Source of the DNA: an uncultured Methylococcaceae bacterium
GTDB lineage: Bacteria > Pseudomonadota > Gammaproteobacteria > Methylococcales > Methylomonadaceae
Assembly: GCA_903839795.1 (NCBI GenBank)
Contig: CAIMDR010000290.1
Coordinates: forward strand, 1 to 20,521
DNA: 20,521 nt
Reading direction: 5' to 3'
Shown: piece by piece, positions 10,374 to 13,957 of the stretch
Layout: each line of letters opens with the position of its first letter
Numbering within the stretch: position 1 is the first letter of the stretch
Position numbers and translations under genes: made by a program
Notes under the pieces: model-generated
Told to the model about the DNA's origin: nothing
What the model saw: the letters and a program-made list of their open reading frames with translations, nothing else
The model's database searches: none

Positions 10374-10502
10374 CTATACCAAAAAAGATAATACCACTGA
10401 ACCTGCCAAAGTCATTTGCTTCTCTACTTTCCTGTCCATTTTCATATCATCACATCCCGAGATAATCAAAACCAATAGTACAATATATTTTATTTTTTTC
10501 AT
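10374..10502 (-). CDS. Small lipoprotein, 42 residues
   Basis: Short but well-supported gene. It begins MKKIKYIVLL, has a hydrophobic stretch and then the lipobox ISGC at residues 14-17, leaving a mature peptide of about 26 residues starting CDD. The ATG is preceded by AAGGA seven bases upstream. Asp at +2 is the Lol-avoidance residue in enterobacteria and would favour retention in the inner membrane. It ends 7 bases before the ATG of the 347-residue lipoprotein, so the two probably form an operon. The mature part is charged (KMDRKVEK) and then hydrophobic (VVLSFLV). I do not recognise a family and assign no function. It could be a small entericidin-like or lysis-type lipoprotein, but nothing in the sequence proves that. 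Confidence 0.65.
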   Translation of the reverse strand: MKKIKYIVLLVLIISGCDDMKMDRKVEKQMTLAGSVVLSFLV

Positions 10503-10849
10503 CAATTAATCCTTAATCGCTTAGCGTTTATAGTGGTTGCTTATAGTCATAAGCTTTATGGTAGTCGTTATCGAGAATACCCTAAAGAGGTCATCCATAA
10601 TAAGCCAGTTACAATTTTAAAACAAATCGTAACTATTCAGTCTCCCCTGTTTGAAAAAGAGAGATTAGGGGAGATTTTATTAGATAAATCTCCCGCAACC
10701 CCAATGCTGTTAAGTTAGGCGTAAGTTATTTAAAAAACTGGAGGGCTACCGGGTTGTCACTCTCATTTTTTCCTCATGTATGTGATGCCGAAAAACCTGT
10801 CACTCTGTTAGCATTACAAAAACGATCCAATTGAACAGCGGGATGAACT
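10503..10849. other. Intergenic region holding a truncated MITE
   Basis: About 350 bases without a credible gene. It contains the truncated MITE at 10629-10703. A 9-base direct repeat TGTCACTCT occurs in the stretch between the MITE and the next gene (first copy near 10755, second near 10798). A plus-strand frame through the MITE is not believable as a gene. Confidence 0.5.
10629..10703. repeat. Truncated copy of the IS66-type MITE
   Basis: Begins GTAACTATTCAGTC and continues with the internal GGGGAGATTTTATTAGATAA block shared with the full element (reverse orientation at 13086-13188). Homology is lost after about 75 bases, so the far terminal repeat is missing. It lies between the lipoprotein operon and the unknown cassette gene. 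Confidence 0.75.
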
Positions 10850-11245
10850 TCACTGCATACCCCCCCGCCCGAAGCGTTCGTTGAATCCGGTTTTTGCCTC
10901 ACCGATAAATAATATCAATTGATCTTCAGGCACTCTCGCCACCGTTATCCCTTGACGCTCCGCTTCAAATTGCAGTGCGTTCGCCGCTTGATGAGTGGGG
11001 ACAAAAAGTGTCTTGGGTAGCTCTTGCTTATGAGCCCAGCCTTTTTTCAATAATTCTTTGGCTTCCAACTTTGTAAGCTGCTCTGCCTTTGCAGATATCG
11101 TCAATGAACTCAAGATAAAGCAACTTGCCGCATCCATCAAGGCGAACAGGTTAAAGTCACCGTCTCTGTCAGTAGGAATCGGTGTATCATTTATCTTGAA
11201 CATGATCCAAGCTTCGTTGACTTGAAATTGGTTTGGATGAAGCAT
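10850..11245 (-). CDS. Protein of unknown function in an attC-bounded cassette
   Basis: A 131-residue protein starting MLHPNQFQVNEAWIMF. I do not recognise the family and assign no function. It has no clear signal peptide; a short hydrophobic patch lies near residues 37-50 (ALMDAASCFILSSL). The C-terminal half is mixed alpha/beta in character (PKTLFVPTHQAANAL, then RVPEDQLILFIGEAKTGF), suggesting a small soluble domain. The ATG has an AAGGA-type binding site about eight bases upstream. It lies only 19 bases beyond the end of the attC site at 11265-11355, which is the usual position of a promoterless cassette gene. No attC could be found after its stop; the truncated MITE lies in that region and may have disrupted one. 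Confidence 0.65.
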   Translation of the reverse strand: MLHPNQFQVNEAWIMFKINDTPIPTDRDGDFNLFALMDAASCFILSSLTISAKAEQLTKLEAKELLKKGWAHKQELPKTLFVPTHQAANALQFEAERQGITVARVPEDQLILFIGEAKTGFNERFGRGGMQ

Positions 11246-11264
11246 GAGAGAGTTCCTTTATAAT

Positions 11265-11355
11265 GCCCAACGTAAAGCTAACCGGGCGAGGCCTACGAAA
11301 GTTTAAGAGTACAAAACGGCCTCATGGCCGCGCTCCGGTTGAGGTTTTGTTAGGC
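11265..11355 (-). other. Integron attC recombination site
   Basis: Read on the minus strand, this 91-bp element has R'' GCCTAAC, a five-base spacer, L'' CTCAACCGG, a variable centre, L' CCGGTTAG, a spacer, and R' GTTGGGC. R'' fits RYYYAAC and R' fits GTTRRRY, and the two pair with one G-T wobble. L'' pairs with L' except for one extra C in L'', which becomes an extrahelical G on the bottom strand. That feature is what integron integrases use to choose the strand. The centre has its own small hairpin (CGGCC, ATGA, GGCCG). The site follows the hicA stop by 38 bases and precedes the next start codon by 19. No integrase gene is in the window. Confidence 0.8.
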
Positions 11356-11393
11356 TGGATGTGTGATTGCAAAATCAAACCACGTTGTTTTAT

Positions 11394-11619
11394 TTAAAGA
11401 AGTTTTTGAAACTGTTCACGGTTTAAATCACAGTCACGCAGAATCTTGGCTAACAGTCCCGGTTCAATGGTTTCACCAGAATGAACCGGCACTACAGTTG
11501 ATCGCCCATCAGGATGATGAAGAAAATGGTGGCTTCCTTTAATGCGGAGTATTTCAAAACCTGCTTTTTTTAAAGCCGACAATATTTTCTTTACTTGTCA
11601 AACTCAGAACAGATGTCAT
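11394..11619 (-). pseudogene. hicA: hicA toxin, frameshifted near the N-terminus
   Basis: HicA toxins are small dsRBD-fold mRNA interferases that act on translated mRNA. The expected start is the ATG at 11617-11619, which overlaps the hicB stop as ATGA. From it the frame reads MTSVLSLTSKE and then shifts. The rest (LSALKKAGFEILRIKGSHHF...VVPVHSGETI...KILRDCDL) continues one frame over to 11394. Removing one base from the A-run (plus-strand TTTT at 11585-11588) joins the two into a normal-length HicA of about 74 residues with the conserved catalytic His in GSHHF. As written, only a shortened product from a TTG at 11580-11582 is possible. It could be genuine inactivation or a homopolymer sequencing error. 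Confidence 0.8.
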
Positions 11620-11828
11620 GCAGCAACTGATATTCTTTGAATACCCACAAAGTCAAGTTGTTCCGGTACTTCACCTTGAACTTCAAGACAAAGCTCAATA
11701 GCCTCGCGGATGCGTTCCATTAATTCATCAAGCGACTTCGCTTGGGTGTGGCAACCAGTTAGTGCAGGGATAGAAGCCACAAGATATCCTTCGGAATCTT
11801 TTTCAACAATCACATCAAATTGGTGCAT
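11616..11828 (-). CDS. hicB: HicB-family antitoxin
   Basis: A 70-residue protein of the short HicB type. It begins MHQFDVIVEKDSEGYLVASI and has the family pattern PALTGCHTQ...SLDELMERIREAIELCLE, a partial RNase H-like fold that binds and neutralises HicA. No separate DNA-binding domain is visible, so autoregulation would need the compact form. The frame is complete. The stop overlaps the original hicA start by ATGA, giving an antitoxin-first, translationally coupled pair. A 5-bp inverted repeat (AACCT, seven bases, AGGTT) lies just upstream of its ATG, at about 11839-11855, and could be an operator. It belongs to the cassette closed by the attC at 11265-11355. Confidence 0.88.
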   Translation of the reverse strand: MHQFDVIVEKDSEGYLVASIPALTGCHTQAKSLDELMERIREAIELCLEVQGEVPEQLDFVGIQRISVAA

Positions 11829-12039
11829 AGGACAGTAACCTCATAGTAAGGTTGAGCGTTAAGTCGAACTGAATTTTAGCACGTCCTGAATAAGTACAAC
11901 ATAAAAAAATCCGTGTAACAATCACATCCATCCGCTCCGTTTGTGGCGGTTTTCCGCGAATCCGACCTACGGCCCTACGTACCTCAGCACATCAAATGAT
12001 TAACGCTCCTTATCGCGTTTGGAATTGCAGCAAAACGTA

Positions 12040-12058
12040 GGGCACAAAAAGCGTGCCC
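12040..12058. repeat. REP-like hairpin (GTAG type)
   Basis: GGGCAC (12040-12045) pairs with GTGCCC (12053-12058) around an A-rich loop. GTA immediately precedes the first arm, giving GTAGGGCAC, and CGACCGGCTAC follows. Same family as 13214-13241. Confidence 0.65.
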
Positions 12059-12349
12059 GACCGGCTACCCAGCTAGTCTGTTTTTAGCGATTCGATTGCC
12101 ATGTTATCGCAACCGAATGCGAATCGGGTTCGATCACTTCGGAACTTAAGCCACCCGATTCCCATTTGTTTGCACAAACATGGTCAGAGAAAACGAATTA
12201 ATTGCGATTCGGTCGTCATAAATTCCGATATTAACGGTTAAGATTCGCAAATGTGAGGGGCAAGTATATATACTCGTCGCCTTCAGTTCGCATTCGGGCG
12301 CTCTCGATTCCGATTCGGGTTGAAAGAGTTCGCATTCTAAAGGAGACAA

Positions 12350-12496
12350 ATGGCAATCGAGAGCGGACAATTGCGATGTGAGAGGCGTAAAACGCCCTGT
12401 TTTTTGGCACTGTCTGCGTTATTGCGAGGTGTTTTGCCTTATTTGGCAGCGCTGATTTTGATTTATTCATCGCCCGCAACTACTGTTTCTGTTTAA
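12350..12496 (+). CDS. Possible small membrane protein, 48 residues
   Basis: A plus-strand frame with a good ribosome-binding site (AAAGGAG, five bases before the ATG). It starts MAIESGQLRCERRK, then has a leucine/alanine-rich stretch (residues 17-40) that could cross the membrane. Against it: every other gene here is on the minus strand, it sits in a repeat-rich zone, and a small GC hairpin followed by a T-run (12384-12405) falls inside it. I recognise no family. Treat it as a candidate only. Confidence 0.22.
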   Translation: MAIESGQLRCERRKTPCFLALSALLRGVLPYLAALILIYSSPATTVSV

Positions 12497-12526
12497 CATC
12501 ATAACAACTCACAGTCATGTAAGTCA

Positions 12527-12556
12527 TGTAGGGCAACATCTTTTCGTTGCCCTACA
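12527..12556. repeat. REP-like hairpin, 11-bp perfect arms
   Basis: TGTAGGGCAAC (12527-12537) is exactly complementary to GTTGCCCTACA (12546-12556) around an eight-base loop. It belongs to the same GTAG/GGGCAAC family as the other hairpins in this island. Confidence 0.75.
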
Positions 12557-12623
12557 TTCAACGGTCAAAATCAGAATATCGAGAGATTTCTTCAATGCCA
12601 TACGTGCGCTCTAACGCAAAAAT

Positions 12624-12650
12624 GTCGGGCACGAAAAGCATGCGCCCGAC
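12624..12650. repeat. REP-like hairpin
   Basis: GTCGGGC (12624-12630) pairs with GCCCGAC (12644-12650), followed by CTGGCTAC. Same family as the copies at 12040 and 13214. Confidence 0.65.
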
Positions 12651-12669
12651 CTGGCTACGCGGCTGTTTC

Positions 12670-12712
12670 CCAAGCTCCAGCTTGGTAAACCAGTCTTGGA
12701 AGCTCCAGCTTC
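12670..12712. repeat. Two adjacent AGCTCCAGCT hairpins
   Basis: CCAAGCT-CC-AGCTTGG (12670-12685) and GAAGCT-CC-AGCTTC (12699-12712) share the same core 13 bases apart. They look like a paired short palindromic repeat, distinct from the GGGCAAC family. Confidence 0.6.
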
Positions 12713-12757
12713 ACGAGACAGTCATCACAAGAGCCGCAAATAACCCGTCCAACTCAG

Positions 12758-12997
12758 TTAGGCTACATTCAATAATTTACTTGCTAAATTTCTGCTCACC
12801 GTAGGCGATGACAAAGGCTTTCCATCATTTTTGATAGTTTCAATCCATTCATTCACAATCTGACAAAGCTCGGTATAAACTTGAACCTCATCATCGCCAT
12901 GACAGCAAGCATCAATTATTCCAGGACAAGAACCAACAAAACAGCCATCTTCATCAGACCATTCAACAATTTTGATATAGCGGTCACTTTCTTTCAT
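12758..12997 (-). CDS. HicB-like antitoxin whose toxin is lost
   Basis: A 79-residue protein with the pattern YIKIVEWSDEDGCFVGSCPG, then a CCHG...V..ELCQIV segment and GKPLSSPT near the C-terminus. This matches the HicB-like family often mislabelled pilus assembly HicB, which normally follows a hicA in a toxin-first operon. Its ATG is preceded by GAGG and overlaps the end of the hicA remnant (12994-13067), as expected for a coupled pair whose first gene has mostly been deleted. The frame is intact. Its stop lies inside GCCTAAC (minus strand), a sequence matching an integron R'' core, but I found no partner core. Confidence 0.8.
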   Translation of the reverse strand: MKESDRYIKIVEWSDEDGCFVGSCPGIIDACCHGDDEVQVYTELCQIVNEWIETIKNDGKPLSSPTVSRNLASKLLNVA

Positions 12998-13067
12998 TTG
13001 TCGCCTCTATTAAAAAAACCAGTCATTTCTATAAATCACGAACCAGTTCTTTAACCTTAGGCGGCAT
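12994..13067 (-). pseudogene. hicA toxin remnant (frameshift and large deletion)
   Basis: The minus strand starts at an ATG (13065-13067) and reads MPPKVKELVRDL followed by a stop. Shifting the frame by two bases after that point gives EMTGFFNRGDK and then TGA, which overlaps the ATG of the following hicB-like gene. Together this is the standard HicA start (MPPKVKEL...E.AGF.NRG.K). The rest of the toxin, including the catalytic GSH segment, is missing. The MITE at 13086-13188 sits 18 bases upstream of its start codon. Confidence 0.75.
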
Positions 13068-13085
13068 TGTTATATTCCAATTATT

Positions 13086-13188
13086 GTAAGTATTCACCTC
13101 CCCCTTTGAAAAAGGGGGACTGAGGGGGATTTATCTAATAAAATCTCCCCTAACCCCTCTTTGTCAAAGAGGGGGACTGAATAATTAC
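13086..13188. mobile_element. Complete 103-bp MITE with IS66-like ends
   Basis: Terminal inverted repeats start GTAAGTATTCACCTCCCCC on the left and GTAATTATTCAGTCCCCC on the right (reverse complement). The element is flanked by an exact 8-bp direct repeat CAATTATT (13078-13085 and 13189-13196). GTAA ends with an 8-bp target duplication are the hallmark of the IS66 family, so this is most likely a non-autonomous derivative moved by an IS66-type transposase. It carries internal hairpins but no coding capacity. Two partial copies are in the window (1-51 and 10629-10703). Confidence 0.85.
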
Positions 13189-13213
13189 CAATTATTTGCT
13201 TTTAGACTGAAAT

Positions 13214-13241
13214 GTCGGGCAACAAAAAGCGGTTGCCCGAC
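13214..13241. repeat. REP-like hairpin, 10-bp perfect arms
   Basis: GTCGGGCAAC (13214-13223) is exactly complementary to GTTGCCCGAC (13232-13241) around an eight-base loop AAAAAGCG. It lies just after the stop of the zinc-finger antitoxin gene and could protect that transcript end. Confidence 0.75.
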
Positions 13242-13257
13242 CGGCTTAAGCGTTGAG

Positions 13258-13494
13258 TTACGCTGCAACTTGGTTAAAACTAACTACTTCTACACTGAGT
13301 CTGTCTTCAACCGTGTGTTGTTTTGAAAGAAACGCATCAACAGCATCCAATGTTTTGGCATGGTAATATCTTTCCCCGCACTCAGCACACACTTCCGCCT
13401 CCATATTTTCTACAATGTATAGCTTTCCATTCAGCCAGTGCTGGCGTTTTACTCTCTTTAGTCTTGTATCCCCACCACAAAACTCACATTTCAT
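13258..13494 (-). CDS. YgiT-type zinc-finger antitoxin
   Basis: A 78-residue protein with two CxxC pairs (Cys3/Cys6 and Cys36/Cys39), as in the zinc-binding N-terminal domain of MqsA/YgiT-type antitoxins. The fold holds one zinc and binds the partner toxin. Instead of the helix-turn-helix half found in MqsA, the C-terminus is short (DAVDAFLSKQ...VEVVSFNQVAA), typical of the stand-alone version that pairs with DUF4258 toxins. A GGGGGAG binding site lies directly before the ATG. The gene begins 8 bases after the reconstructed end of the DUF4258 gene, so it was the second gene of a toxin-first operon. The frame is intact, although its toxin is broken. Confidence 0.82.
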   Translation of the reverse strand: MKCEFCGGDTRLKRVKRQHWLNGKLYIVENMEAEVCAECGERYYHAKTLDAVDAFLSKQHTVEDRLSVEVVSFNQVAA

Positions 13495-13502
13495 AGCTCC
13501 CC

Positions 13503-13784
13503 CTATAGCGCATAAACTGTAATTATAACAAGGCTTTGGCCTTCTCTAAATCCCTCTAAATCTGCATACAACATGAATCGACCGCCCATCTAACGCTAAC
13601 CCTTCTATTCGGTATCTTGTACCACGCGAGTCTTGTGTTAGTTTCTTTTCGATGCGACCTTTGAAAATTGCATTTTCTATATCCTTTCTCTCAAGACTAT
13701 CATCCACCATTTCTCCTTTCTGCGTGAGACGACATAAGGTAGTCACGATCAATTATTCGTTGTTGGATTTTTTGAAGAGTTCAT
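13503..13784 (-). pseudogene. DUF4258 toxin gene broken by three frameshifts
   Basis: The family sequence can be recovered by following three frames. An ATG at 13782-13784 begins MN and shifts to LQKIQQRIIDRDYLMSSHAE. One extra base in the A-run (plus-strand TTT at 13717-13719) shifts to GEMVDDSLERKDIENAIF...GRSIHVVCRF. A 10-bp tandem duplication (13544-13553 and 13554-13563) then creates a premature stop. Removing one copy restores REGQSLVIITVYAL and a stop at 13503-13505. The repaired product is about 89 residues, normal for DUF4258 proteins, which are thought to be RelE/HicA-like toxins paired with YgiT-type antitoxins. An open stretch from a TTG (13752) to 13546 remains but lacks both ends of the domain. 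Confidence 0.82.
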
Positions 13785-13816
13785 CGGCTATTCTGAACAC
13801 AATAGCTAAGCATTTA

Positions 13817-13921
13817 ATTTTACTCTGACCCCAGTTATTTCTGACCCCAGTTATTTACAGTTATTTATTTTACTCTGACCCCAGTTATTTACCCCAGTTA
13901 TTTGCAGTTATTTCAGTTATT
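13817..13921. repeat. Short direct-repeat cluster (CCCCAGTTATTT)
   Basis: A 24-base unit containing TACTCTGACCCCAGTTATTT occurs at 13817-13840 and 13867-13890, exactly 50 bases apart. Partial units (CTGACCCCAGTTATTT at 13841, ACCCCAGTTATTT at 13891, and several CAGTTATTT) lie between and after. This is typical of slippage or repeated partial duplication. No gene is present between 13785 and 13957. Confidence 0.8.
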
Positions 13922-13922
13922 T

Positions 13923-13944
13923 GGGCAACAAAAAGCGGTTGCCC
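13923..13944. repeat. REP-like hairpin
   Basis: GGGCAAC (13923-13929) pairs with GTTGCCC (13938-13944) around AAAAAGCG, the same loop as the copy at 13214-13241. It lies just beyond the stop of the TPR gene. Confidence 0.7.
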
Positions 13945-13957
13945 GGTATCTACCCGG

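Larger units (their letters stand above)
11829..12757. other. 930-base gene-poor stretch rich in repeats
   Basis: No convincing gene except a doubtful small plus-strand frame (12350-12496). The stretch contains three REP-like hairpins (12040-12058, 12527-12556, 12624-12650), two neighbouring AGCTCCAGCT-type hairpins (12670-12712), and a 300-base zone in which GATTCG, CGATTC and GCATTCG recur in both orientations (about 12087-12370). A degenerate block near 11935-11985 resembles the widespread proteobacterial GGCGGATT...AATCCGCC palindromes. Confidence 0.6.

Noticed and set aside
10533..10718. 61-codon plus-strand frame between the lipoproteins and the cassette gene
   Set aside because: Runs through the truncated MITE, whose sequence supplies much of the translation.
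11836..11873. ACTTAACGCTCAACC (minus strand) upstream of hicB as a half attC
   Set aside because: Resembles the R''-L'' side, but the segment is too short and lacks an R' core; kept only as a small dyad.
12146..12479. Two overlapping minus-strand frames of 74 and 82 codons in the GATTCG-rich zone
   Set aside because: Repetitive low-complexity translations, no ribosome-binding site of note, no family resemblance.
12747..12763. GTCCAAC and GTTAGGC near the hicB-like stop as an attC
   Set aside because: The cores are only three bases apart, and no L boxes or second core at a proper distance were found.
13257..13263. GTTACGC at the zinc-finger gene stop as an attC core
   Set aside because: Does not fit GTTRRRY, and the only near-match partner lies inside the MITE.
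13817..13921. Possible CRISPR array from the regular direct repeats
   Set aside because: Only two full units, partial units inside the spacer, no unique equal-length spacers and no cas genes.
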